64,000 nt of DNA, taken from NCBI GenBank assembly GCA_902531765.1, contig CACAFC010000001.1:62001-126000 (forward strand), given 5' to 3'. The position numbers were made by a program, and so were the translations under genes. The DNA is from an uncultured Pelagibacteraceae bacterium (lineage in GTDB: Bacteria > Pseudomonadota > Alphaproteobacteria > Pelagibacterales > Pelagibacteraceae). The notes beneath the pieces are model-generated. The model was not told where the DNA came from and searched no databases. It worked only from the letters and a program-made list of their open reading frames with translations. This document shows, piece by piece, positions 56,278 to 64,000 of this stretch (positions are counted from its first letter, which is position 1; each line of letters opens with the position of its first letter).

Positions 56278-57538
56278 AAATAAAGAACAATTATTAAATA
56301 AAAGATACAAAGCTGAACAGAGATTTCGCTTATACGGTCAAAGTGCGATTTTTATGGCACTTTTATTTTTAACAATCTTTATTTTTAAAATTTTTTCAAC
56401 TGGGTATTCTGCTTTTCAGAAAACTTGGCTCATTGTTCCAGTAACTTTTGATGCTGAATTAATGATGTTAGACCAAAATCCTTCTAATGAGGATTTACAG
56501 GATGCTGATTATTACGATATAGCATTAAAATCAATGGCTGATTTAGATCCAAACGCCAATGAAGATCAAGAAAATGAATTGAAGAGAATGGTGTCTTATT
56601 TTTTTGAAAAAGAAATTAAAAATGAACTTTTAAATGACCCTAATTTAATAGGAAAAACAAAAGAAGTTTATCTAACTGCTTCAGATGATTTAGACCAAGT
56701 CTTTAAAGGAAATTATCCAAGAGATTTACCTGAAGACCAAAGAAGAGTAAGCGATTATCAATTAAAAATTTTTGATCAACTTGTTGCAAATGGTAAGGTT
56801 GAAAGTAAATTTAATATAAGTTTTTTTACAAATGCTGACTCAAGAGAAGCAGAGCTAGCTGGAATAGCAAGTTCATTTATGGGCTCAATTTTTTCTATAC
56901 TTGTTTGTTTAATGATAGCTTTTCCTGTAGCGGTTCTAGCGGCAATCTATCTTGAAGAATTTGCCCCTAAAAATAGATTTACTGATTTTATTGAAGTAAA
57001 TATAAATAACTTAGCAGCAGTTCCATCTATAGTTTTTGGTCTATTAGGGTTAGGAGTTTTATTGGCTATATTTCAACTACCAAGGTCTACCCCATTAGTT
57101 GGAGGTATCACTTTGTCCTTAATGACCTTACCAACAATAATCATAGCTGCCAGAGCATCTTTAAAAGCAGTTCCGCCAAGTATAAGAGAGGCAGCACTTG
57201 CTATGGGAGCCAGTCGAATGCAAACCACAATGCATCATACCGTTCCTCTTTCTATGCCTGGTACATTATCAGGAACAATAATTGGTTTAGCTCAAGCTTT
57301 AGGAGAAACCGCACCCCTCATTTTAATTGGAATGGTTGCTTTTGTTAACACGATACCTGGATCACCTATGGATCCTGCTGCAAGTTTACCAGTTCAAATT
57401 TATATTTGGGCTGAAAGTGCTGAAAGAGGATTTGTAGAAAAAGTCTCGGCATGTATAATGGTCTTACTTGGTTTTTTAATAACAATGAATTTATTTGCCC
57501 AAATAATTAGACATAAATTTGAAAAAAAATGGAGTTAA
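56270..57538 (+). CDS. pstA: Phosphate ABC transporter permease PstA
   Basis: The second permease, 422 aa, also of the long alphaproteobacterial type: one helix near residues 25-45, a periplasmic or inter-domain insert (about 50-200), then five helices with the EAA loop ([31 protein letters not shown]). It overlaps the end of pstC and lies one base before pstB. With PstC it forms the high-affinity phosphate channel that also signals to PhoR. Confidence 0.94.
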   Translation: MNKNKEQLLNKRYKAEQRFRLYGQSAIFMALLFLTIFIFKIFSTGYSAFQKTWLIVPVTFDAELMMLDQNPSNEDLQDADYYDIALKSMADLDPNANEDQENELKRMVSYFFEKEIKNELLNDPNLIGKTKEVYLTASDDLDQVFKGNYPRDLPEDQRRVSDYQLKIFDQLVANGKVESKFNISFFTNADSREAELAGIASSFMGSIFSILVCLMIAFPVAVLAAIYLEEFAPKNRFTDFIEVNINNLAAVPSIVFGLLGLGVLLAIFQLPRSTPLVGGITLSLMTLPTIIIAARASLKAVPPSIREAALAMGASRMQTTMHHTVPLSMPGTLSGTIIGLAQALGETAPLILIGMVAFVNTIPGSPMDPAASLPVQIYIWAESAERGFVEKVSACIMVLLGFLITMNLFAQIIRHKFEKKWS

Positions 57539-57539
57539 A

Positions 57540-58295
57540 ATGATAAAGATTAAAGCAAAAGATGTTGATGTTTTTTACGGAAAAAAACAAGCACTCTTTA
57601 ATATAAGTTTAGATATTGAGGAAAATCAAGTAACGGCATTAATTGGTCCATCTGGTTGTGGTAAATCAACTTTCCTAAGATGTCTTAATAGAATGAATGA
57701 TGTAATTGATATCTGCAGTGTTAAAGGAGAAATTTTAATTAATGACTTTAATATCAATGATAAAGGTTGTGATGTAGTAAGACTAAGAGAAAAAATTGGT
57801 ATGGTTTTTCAAAAACCTAATCCTTTCCCAAAAACTTTATATGAAAATGTATCTTACGGTCCAACAATTCATGGTATAGCTCAATCAAAACAAGAAATGG
57901 ATGAAATTGTTGAAACTAGCTTAAAAAAAGCTGCACTATGGGAAGAGGTAAAAGATAGGTTGCATGAACCTGGAACTGGATTATCTGGAGGGCAACAGCA
58001 AAGACTTTGTATTGCTAGAGCAATTTCTGTAAAACCTGAAGTTATATTAATGGATGAGCCTTGTTCAGCATTAGATCCTATAGCAACAGCACAAATTGAA
58101 GAATTGATTGATGAATTAAAAAAAGAGCACACAATAATAATTGTAACTCATTCTATGGCTCAAGCTGCACGTGTCTCTCAAAATACAGGTTTTTTTCACT
58201 TAGGACAATTGATAGAACATGGATCTACTGATAAAATATTTAAGAATCCTGATAATACAAAAACGCAGGACTATATAACCGGGAGGTTTGGATAA
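57540..58295 (+). CDS. pstB: Phosphate ABC transporter ATPase PstB
   Basis: The 251 aa ATPase of the Pst importer. Walker [10 protein letters not shown], signature [15 protein letters not shown], Walker [15 protein letters not shown] and [11 protein letters not shown] are characteristic of PstB. I start at the ATG at 57540 with GGAG about 7 bases before it; an earlier in-frame ATG lies inside pstA and would add seven residues. Its stop overlaps the phoU start by one base. Confidence 0.96.
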   Translation: MIKIKAKDVDVFYGKKQALFNISLDIEENQVTALIGPSGCGKSTFLRCLNRMNDVIDICSVKGEILINDFNINDKGCDVVRLREKIGMVFQKPNPFPKTLYENVSYGPTIHGIAQSKQEMDEIVETSLKKAALWEEVKDRLHEPGTGLSGGQQQRLCIARAISVKPEVILMDEPCSALDPIATAQIEELIDELKKEHTIIIVTHSMAQAARVSQNTGFFHLGQLIEHGSTDKIFKNPDNTKTQDYITGRFG

Positions 58296-59002
58296 TGTCT
58301 GAAGCACCACATACAGTTAAATCTTACGAAGAAGAACTAAAAAATCTTAATGCTAATATCATTAAAATGGGAAGTGCATGTGAGGATGCTTTAGGTAAAG
58401 CCATTCAAGCCATCACAACAAGAAATAGTGACTTTGCGGAAGCAGTAATCCAAGATGATGAAAAAATAGATAAATATGAATCTTTGATTGAACAACAAGT
58501 TGTAAATTTAATTGCTTTGAGACAACCTATGGCAATTGATTTAAGAGAGACAGTAACAGCTTTGAAAATGTCTTCAGATTTAGAAAGAATAGGTGATTTA
58601 GCAAAAAATATATCAAAGAGAACACTTTTGCTTAATGAAAATCTTCCCAAAAATTTAGTGGATGCATTAAATAGAGTATCTACCGGTGTTCAAAAACAAT
58701 TAAAATCAACATTAGACGCTTATCTAGAAAGATCTGCGCCAATGGCAGTAAATGTTTGGGAAGGTGATGAGCAAATAGATGATCTTACAAATCTTTGTAT
58801 GCAAGAAGTTATAAAATATCTTAAAGATCATGAAAAAAATTTAGAGGATGGAACTCACTTGTTGTTTGTGACCAAAAACGTTGAGCGTATTGGTGATCAT
58901 ACTACAAATGTTGCAGAACAAATTTATTATTTAGTTAAAGGTGAATATTTAGAAGGTGATAGACCCAAAGGCACCGAGCCAATTGTAACTGGAGAAAATT
59001 GA
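58295..59002 (+). CDS. phoU: Phosphate signalling protein PhoU
   Basis: PhoU links Pst transporter state to PhoR, keeping the Pho response off when phosphate is sufficient. The 235 aa contain two three-helix PhoU repeats with the metal-binding signatures (LKMSSDLERIGDLAKNI near 88-104 and VTKNVERIGDHTTNVAEQI near 190-208). It overlaps pstB by one base and precedes phoB by three. Confidence 0.96.
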   Translation: MSEAPHTVKSYEEELKNLNANIIKMGSACEDALGKAIQAITTRNSDFAEAVIQDDEKIDKYESLIEQQVVNLIALRQPMAIDLRETVTALKMSSDLERIGDLAKNISKRTLLLNENLPKNLVDALNRVSTGVQKQLKSTLDAYLERSAPMAVNVWEGDEQIDDLTNLCMQEVIKYLKDHEKNLEDGTHLLFVTKNVERIGDHTTNVAEQIYYLVKGEYLEGDRPKGTEPIVTGEN

Positions 59003-59005
59003 TCA

Positions 59006-59689
59006 ATGTCAGCTCATGTTTTCATAGCTGAAGATGAATCATCAATTGTTAGTTTGTTAAAGTACAATCTTGAAAAAGAAGGTTACAAAGTTAGTTATTC
59101 AGAAAATGGAGAAGATGCTCTTAAACAAATAAAATCAAAACAGCCAGATTTAATATTAATGGATTGGATGTTACCTGAATTATCTGGTGTTGAAATTTGT
59201 AAAAACTTAAAAAAAGACAATAAGTTTAATGATATTCCCATCATTATGTTAACTGCAAAAGGGGAAGAGGAAGATAAATTAAAAGCATTTGATACTGGTG
59301 CAGATGACTATGTAACTAAACCGTTTAGTCAAAAAGAATTAAATGCTAGAATTAGATCTTTATTAAGAAGATCTAAGCCTCAATCATCATCAGACATTGT
59401 AGAATTTACTGATTTAAGAATAGACCGAGTTACAAAAAGAGTTTATAGAAAAGATAAAGAAATTAATTTAGGCCCGACTGAATTTAAACTCTTAGATTTT
59501 TTTATCAAAAATCCAAAAAGAGTTTATTCAAGAGAACAACTTTTAAACAATGTTTGGGGGGAAAATATATATGTTGAGTCTAGAACAGTAGATGTTCATA
59601 TTAGAAGATTAAGACAAGCAATTAACATCCAAAATACAAAACCTTTAATTAGAACAGTGAGATCAGCTGGTTATTCTTTAGAGTCTTGA
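59006..59689 (+). CDS. phoB: Phosphate regulon response regulator PhoB
   Basis: An OmpR-type regulator of 227 aa. The receiver domain (1-120) has phosphoacceptor Asp53 (LILMDWMLPELSG) and the KPF lysine. The winged-helix domain (about 130-227) has FKLLDFFIKNPKRVYSREQLL and RTVDVHIRRLRQ. Activated by PhoR, it should bind Pho boxes such as those proposed before plcP and pstS. It ends 19 bases inside the convergent sixA-like gene. Confidence 0.95.
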   Translation: MSAHVFIAEDESSIVSLLKYNLEKEGYKVSYSENGEDALKQIKSKQPDLILMDWMLPELSGVEICKNLKKDNKFNDIPIIMLTAKGEEEDKLKAFDTGADDYVTKPFSQKELNARIRSLLRRSKPQSSSDIVEFTDLRIDRVTKRVYRKDKEINLGPTEFKLLDFFIKNPKRVYSREQLLNNVWGENIYVESRTVDVHIRRLRQAINIQNTKPLIRTVRSAGYSLES

Positions 59690-60195
59690 AGATCTTTGGG
59701 TCTTATAAATTCTTTTAATACTCCTTTTTTTTCAACTTCATTCCAGGATTTAATATCAAACTCAATTTTAGCAAAGGCTGCAGTTGGGAATTTATAATCC
59801 ATTAGTTTAAAATTATTCGTATTATGATTTTTTGTAAGATTTCGTACTAAATTTTTCACTGATGGTTCATGATTTATAATCAAAATTGATTTATATTCAC
59901 TGGATATTTCTTTAATTTTTTTTGTAATTACATTCTCATCAACTAAATATAAATCTTTTGAAAAATTAACCTTTTTTGGTTTACTAATTTTCTTGGATAA
60001 AATTTGAAAAGTTTTTTTTGTTCTTTTTGATGATGAAATTAATGCATAATCAAATTTAAATTTTTTTTTAACAAAAAATTCACACATTATTTTTGCGTTT
60101 TTCTTGCCTCTTTTACTGAGTGGTCTATCAAAATCATTAATACTTAAATCTTCCCAACTGGATTTAGCGTGTCTCATGACGTATAATTGATACAT
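59671..60195 (-). CDS. SixA-like histidine phosphatase
   Basis: A 174 aa histidine phosphatase superfamily protein. The RHG-type motif is at the start (YVMRHAKSSWED, His9), followed by FDRPLSKRGKKNA and a later catalytic HEPSVKNLV. It resembles SixA, which removes phosphate from phosphohistidine signalling domains. Small phosphatases of other function share the fold. I start at the ATG at 60195; a longer in-frame extension would run into ppk. Start codons of this gene and ppk are 13 bases apart. Confidence 0.82.
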   Translation of the reverse strand: MYQLYVMRHAKSSWEDLSINDFDRPLSKRGKKNAKIMCEFFVKKKFKFDYALISSSKRTKKTFQILSKKISKPKKVNFSKDLYLVDENVITKKIKEISSEYKSILIINHEPSVKNLVRNLTKNHNTNNFKLMDYKFPTAAFAKIEFDIKSWNEVEKKGVLKEFIRPKDLQDSKE

Positions 60196-60208
60196 AAAAT
60201 CTAAATAT

Positions 60209-62365
60209 ATGACTGCTTTAAAAAAACAACATAAAGAAGAGTTGAAATCTAAATATATAAATAGAGAGCTTTCTTGGTTAAAATTCAACGATAGAGTACT
60301 TCTAGAAGCACAAAATACTGAAAATCCTCTTTATGAAAGAGTAAAATTTTTATCAATTGCTGGGTCTAATCTAGATGAATTTTTTATGGTCCGTGTTGCA
60401 GGATTATTTAGTCAAATAAAACAAGAAGTTGACTCACTAAGTTCTGATGGTTTGACACCCGAGGAACAAATGGATGAGGTAGTTCTTGAAACCAAGAATC
60501 TATTAAAAAAACAGAACAAAATTTTTATGCAACTGATTATGGAATTAAAAAAAAACAATATCAGTTTAGTTAAACCAGTTAATTTAAATACTAAGAATAA
60601 AAAAAAACTTCTAGAAATATTTAAAGAAGAGATTTACCCTTTATTAACACCATCAGCAATTGACCCTGCACATCCATTTCCATTTATAATCAATCAAGGA
60701 AGAGCAATTGTAATGAAGTTAAGAAAAAAAAATAAAAAAAGGATTCTAAACTCAATAATTGTTATACCAAAAGCATTATCTAGATTTATCGAAATAGAGT
60801 CTTCAAAAAATCATAAGAAGTTTGTTATTATCGATGATGTGATCAATTTTTTTGCTAATGAAATTTTTCCAGATCATGATTTAGAAAAGAAAATGATTTT
60901 TAGAGTAATAAGAGATAGTGATGTAGAGATTCAAGAGGAAGCAGAAGATTTAGTTAGATCTTTTGAATTGGCTTTAAAAAGACGTAGAACGGGTGATATT
61001 GTTCGTTTAGAGGTTCTTGAAAATAGTGATAATGAATTGATAAGATTTATAACTAATAAATTAGATATAAATCCTGACTATATTTATGATGTTGTTGGCC
61101 TTGTTGGAATTCAAGATATAGATCAAATATGTAAAGTAAAAAATCCAAAATTAAGATTTAAACATTTTACGCCTAGAGAGGTTGAAAGATTTAAAGAATA
61201 TAATGATAATTTTTTTGAAACTATTAAAAAAAAAGATTTAGTTGTTCATCATCCTTTTGAAACATTTGACTCAGTAATTGAATTTTTAAACCAAGCAGCA
61301 AATGATAAAAAAGTTATAGCTATAAAACAAACTCTATATAGAACAACTCTAGACTCACCTATTGTTAAAGCTTTAATAACCGCCGCAGAAAATGGAAAAA
61401 CAGTAACTGCCTTAATTGAAATTAAAGCTAGATTTGATGAGGAAGCTAATATTCAACTATCAAGAAGTTTAGAAAAAGTAGGTGTCCAAATTGTTTATGG
61501 TTTTGCTAAATATAAAACCCATGCAAAATCATCATTAGTTTTAAGAAGAGAACAAGGAAAAATACAAACTTATTTTCATTTGGGAACCGGCAATTATCAT
61601 CCTGTAAATGCTAAAATTTATACTGATTTATCTTTATTTAGTTGTGATAAAAAGATGGCCTCTGATGTTGAGAAATTTTTTAATTATGTAACCGGATACG
61701 CAAAACCAAAAAATCTAAATAAAATTTCTATTTCGCCAATTAATATGAGGCAAACTTTAAATGAAAATATTGATGCTGAAATTAGAAATTCTAAAAATGG
61801 GAAATTTGCAGCTATTTGGGCAAAAATGAATTCATTAGTAGATCCAGAAATTATTGATAAATTTTATGAGGCTTCAAATGCTGGTGTAAAAATTCATCTA
61901 TTTGTGAGAGGTGTTTGTTGTTTAAGACCAGGAGTTAAAAATAGATCAGAAAACATAGTTGTAAAAAGTATCATAGGAAGATTTTTAGAGCATTCTAGAA
62001 TTTATTGTTTTAGTAACGGTACTAAAAAAATGCCTAATAGAAATGCAAAAGTATATATTTCGTCAGCTGATTTAATGCCGAGAAATTTAAATCGAAGAGT
62101 AGAACTTCTAGTCCCAATTGAAAATGAGACTGTTCATGAACAGATTTTAGATCAAATAATGTTAGCAAATTATCTTGATACTAATCAGAGCTGGGAACTT
62201 GAAGCTGATGGTAATTATAAAAAAATTAAATATAGTAAGAGCGATTCCTTTTCAGCTCATGAATATTTTATGAATAATCCGAGCTTATCTGGAAGGGGTA
62301 AAGCTAAATTAAAAATGCAGCCTAAACAACTGCACTTAAGATTGATAAAAAGTGGAAGTAATTAA
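60209..62365 (+). CDS. ppk: Polyphosphate kinase
   Basis: PPK1 reversibly builds inorganic polyphosphate from ATP. The 718 aa protein begins with the typical INRELSWLKFNDRVLLEAQ, and its two catalytic histidines His438 (YKTHAKSSL) and His595 (FLEHSRIYCF) line up with those of E. coli PPK1. FHLGTGNYHPVNAKIYTDLS is also conserved. It sits just beyond phoB and overlaps ppx by 14 bases, so polyphosphate storage is physically tied to the phosphate-uptake cluster. Confidence 0.96.
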   Translation: MTALKKQHKEELKSKYINRELSWLKFNDRVLLEAQNTENPLYERVKFLSIAGSNLDEFFMVRVAGLFSQIKQEVDSLSSDGLTPEEQMDEVVLETKNLLKKQNKIFMQLIMELKKNNISLVKPVNLNTKNKKKLLEIFKEEIYPLLTPSAIDPAHPFPFIINQGRAIVMKLRKKNKKRILNSIIVIPKALSRFIEIESSKNHKKFVIIDDVINFFANEIFPDHDLEKKMIFRVIRDSDVEIQEEAEDLVRSFELALKRRRTGDIVRLEVLENSDNELIRFITNKLDINPDYIYDVVGLVGIQDIDQICKVKNPKLRFKHFTPREVERFKEYNDNFFETIKKKDLVVHHPFETFDSVIEFLNQAANDKKVIAIKQTLYRTTLDSPIVKALITAAENGKTVTALIEIKARFDEEANIQLSRSLEKVGVQIVYGFAKYKTHAKSSLVLRREQGKIQTYFHLGTGNYHPVNAKIYTDLSLFSCDKKMASDVEKFFNYVTGYAKPKNLNKISISPINMRQTLNENIDAEIRNSKNGKFAAIWAKMNSLVDPEIIDKFYEASNAGVKIHLFVRGVCCLRPGVKNRSENIVVKSIIGRFLEHSRIYCFSNGTKKMPNRNAKVYISSADLMPRNLNRRVELLVPIENETVHEQILDQIMLANYLDTNQSWELEADGNYKKIKYSKSDSFSAHEYFMNNPSLSGRGKAKLKMQPKQLHLRLIKSGSN

Positions 62366-63863
62366 AAGTAAAAATAGTTTAAAATTAAAACAGGCAAAAT
62401 TAGCTATAATAGACATTGGATCAAACTCTATAAGAATGCTAATTTATGAGGATTTCAGTTCTTCTCGTGTGCCTTTTTTTAATGAAAAAGCAGTTTGTGA
62501 ACTTGGAAAAAACTTGGATAAATCGAAAAAACTTCACAGATCTGGTACCGAATATGCTTTAAAAGTTTTAAAAAGATTTTCTGAAATTTTAAATGTTTCA
62601 AAAATCACAAATCTAAAGATTATTGCAACAGCAGTTATAAGAGAAGCAACTGATACAAAACCATTTATTGATGAAGTTGAAAAACTTTTTAAAACTAAGA
62701 TTAATATATTATCAGGCGAAGAAGAAGCTACATGCACTGCTGAGGGAGTAAAAATAGGTTTTGAAAATGTTGATGGATTAGTTGCTGACCTTGGGGGTGG
62801 TAGTTTGGAGTTAGCCCGAGTTGAAAACAATATAGTAACCAATAAAACTTCATTACCTGTTGGTGTTTTAAGATTAATGAATAATCCTATAGTTAAAAAA
62901 AGAAATCTAGCAAAATATATTAAAAAATTATTAAGAGATGAAAAATGGCTCTCAAAAAAGAAGTTTAATAATTTATATTTAGTTGGAGGTACTTGGCGTG
63001 CATTATTTAAATTACATCTTTTTCAAAATAATCATCCAGTACATATAATTCATCAATATAGTATTGATAACAATGTTTTATCTAAGTTTGTTGAAAAAAT
63101 TTCTTCTTTTAATAAATCCAAACTTAAAACAGTTGAGTATATTTCAAAATCTAGAACACCATATTTACCTTATAGCTGTATTATACTTGATGAAATTATG
63201 AAAGTTTCAAATCCAAAAAAAATTATTTGTTCTATCAGTGGTTTGCGTGAAGGATCTTTATCAATTGACCATTTTAAAGATGTAAAAGAATCTGAAATCT
63301 TTTACAAAGCAATTGAGAAGTTTGCGCAAAAAAGAGGTGATTTAGGATCAAATTATAAAAAATATTATGATTTTATTCAGCCAGTTTTTGAAGGTAATGA
63401 GCACTTTAATAAGAAATTATTATATCTGGCATGTGTATTAAGTCATATGGATTGGGGATTGGGAGCATTTCAAAAAGCTGAATTGGTATTTCAAGAAACA
63501 ATAAATACTCCTTTACTTAGATTGACTCATAAAGAAAGAATACAATTAGCTTTGTCATGTTATTGGCGGTACTGTAGTATCAAGTATAATCCAAAGATGG
63601 AGTATCTAACTTTTTTAAATAATAATGAAATTTTTTCAAGCAAACAAGTTGGAGCAGCATTGAGATTTTCACAATCATTGACCTCGATATCTACGATATT
63701 TCTTGAAGAGTTTAAATTGTATAAAAGAGGTAATGCTGTATTTTTAAAAATTCCATCACAACATCAAGAAATAATCTCAAAACAAGTTACCAAAAGATTT
63801 AAAGCTCTTGCTAGAGAATTATTTTTAGAGCCAAGAGTAATTTATTCTAATAATTCAAAATAA
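62352..63863 (+). CDS. ppx: Exopolyphosphatase (Ppx/GppA family)
   Basis: Ppx/GppA enzymes release phosphate from polyphosphate or convert pppGpp to ppGpp. The actin-like fold begins with KLAIIDIGSNSIRMLIYED (about 16-34) and has LSGEEEATCTAEGV and GLVADLGGGSLELARV. A helical C-terminal domain (about 310-500) follows. The 503 aa are typical. The start codon is GTG at 62352, within the end of ppk, so translation is likely coupled. Pairing with ppk favours polyphosphate as substrate. Confidence 0.92.
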   Translation: MEVIKSKNSLKLKQAKLAIIDIGSNSIRMLIYEDFSSSRVPFFNEKAVCELGKNLDKSKKLHRSGTEYALKVLKRFSEILNVSKITNLKIIATAVIREATDTKPFIDEVEKLFKTKINILSGEEEATCTAEGVKIGFENVDGLVADLGGGSLELARVENNIVTNKTSLPVGVLRLMNNPIVKKRNLAKYIKKLLRDEKWLSKKKFNNLYLVGGTWRALFKLHLFQNNHPVHIIHQYSIDNNVLSKFVEKISSFNKSKLKTVEYISKSRTPYLPYSCIILDEIMKVSNPKKIICSISGLREGSLSIDHFKDVKESEIFYKAIEKFAQKRGDLGSNYKKYYDFIQPVFEGNEHFNKKLLYLACVLSHMDWGLGAFQKAELVFQETINTPLLRLTHKERIQLALSCYWRYCSIKYNPKMEYLTFLNNNEIFSSKQVGAALRFSQSLTSISTIFLEEFKLYKRGNAVFLKIPSQHQEIISKQVTKRFKALARELFLEPRVIYSNNSK

Positions 63864-64000
63864 ACTGAAGTTAATTAAACTTTAATAATAAGTAAATATT
63901 TCTGTAACTTAATCTTTGTAAAAGGAGTTTCAAAGTTTAAATGTTCGTTATTTCTTCCCTTGTTTAAATTTTGTTAATTAACTACTTTCCTCCTTCTCTT
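63864..64000. other. Gap after ppx to window edge
   Basis: These 137 bases hold no gene I can support. AAAGGAG (63921-63927) is followed by an ATG at 63941, but that frame ends after eight codons. CTGTAAC at 63902 resembles a Pho half-site without a convincing partner. The region may be upstream of a gene beyond the window. Confidence 0.5.

Noticed and set aside
60196-60288. 31-codon upstream extension of the sixA-like gene
   Set aside because: It would overlap the ppk N-terminus, and SixA-type proteins begin right at the RHG-type motif, as with the ATG at 60195.
63891-63908. AGTAAAT and CTGTAAC as a Pho box after ppx
   Set aside because: Only the second half matches, no -10 box is evident, and the gene it would control is not in the window.

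Overview
The window is a compact, very AT-rich bacterial chromosome segment, with GC near 30% by eye. It holds 59 protein genes and 3 tRNA genes. Summing the gaps by hand leaves about 1.7 kb of non-coding DNA (under 3%), and no gap exceeds 175 bases. I see no insertion sequence, prophage, CRISPR array or rRNA. Gene order follows the alphaproteobacterial backbone (lolD-dnaE, rpsB-tsf-frr-uppS-cdsA-dxr-bamA, the lpx genes, gltX-lexA-trpCDGE-ppiD, tpiA-secG-pyrG-kdsA-eno-ftsB-lipA, ispDF-ntrYX-trkA). Several usual members of these runs are cleanly absent. With the base composition and the Pho/lipid-remodelling cluster, this points to a free-living SAR11 (Candidatus Pelagibacter-like) bacterium. 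That assignment is inference, because no 16S gene is in the window.

Layout. 1-4087: lipoprotein-sorting ATPase LolD and replicase DnaE. 4088-15908: rpsB with a candidate structured leader, translation factors, then isoprenoid, phospholipid, outer-membrane assembly and lipid A genes (uppS to lpxB) in one continuous + strand run. 15888-23294 (- strand): gltX, lexA with an SOS operator array, the trp genes and a PpiD-like chaperone. 23351-29810 (+): tpiA, secG, pyrG, kdsA, eno, ftsB, lipA and a COQ10-like protein. 29787-31850 (-): cinA C-terminal domain, pgpA, ispDF. 31877-37815 (+): NtrY/NtrX two-component system and Trk potassium uptake. 37848-43287: tRNA-Arg(UCU), the aapJQMP amino-acid ABC transporter, an XRE regulator, tRNA-Asn and tRNA-Cys. 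43411-48943: valS, ilvD, manC.

48944-63863 is the most interesting region: a phosphate-starvation island. A diacylglycerol-kinase-like gene diverges from a PlcP-like metallophosphoesterase and an Agt-like glycosyltransferase, the pair used by marine bacteria to swap phospholipids for glycolipids. Next come phoR, an unrecognised exported protein, pstS, pstC, pstA, pstB, phoU and phoB. A SixA-like phosphatase and the polyphosphate genes ppk and ppx close the run. I see Pho-box-like repeats with 11-base spacing before plcP, before the unknown exported gene and before pstS.

Regulatory points that stand out are a possible pseudoknot covering the rpsB ribosome-binding region, four phased LexA half-sites before lexA, and intrinsic terminators placed just after both high-copy binding-protein genes (aapJ and pstS). 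There are also two perfect inverted repeats in the aapJ leader, TATAAT-like boxes only 8 bases from the start codons of pyrG and ntrY, and an NtrX whose sigma-54-contact and Walker B motifs are degenerate.
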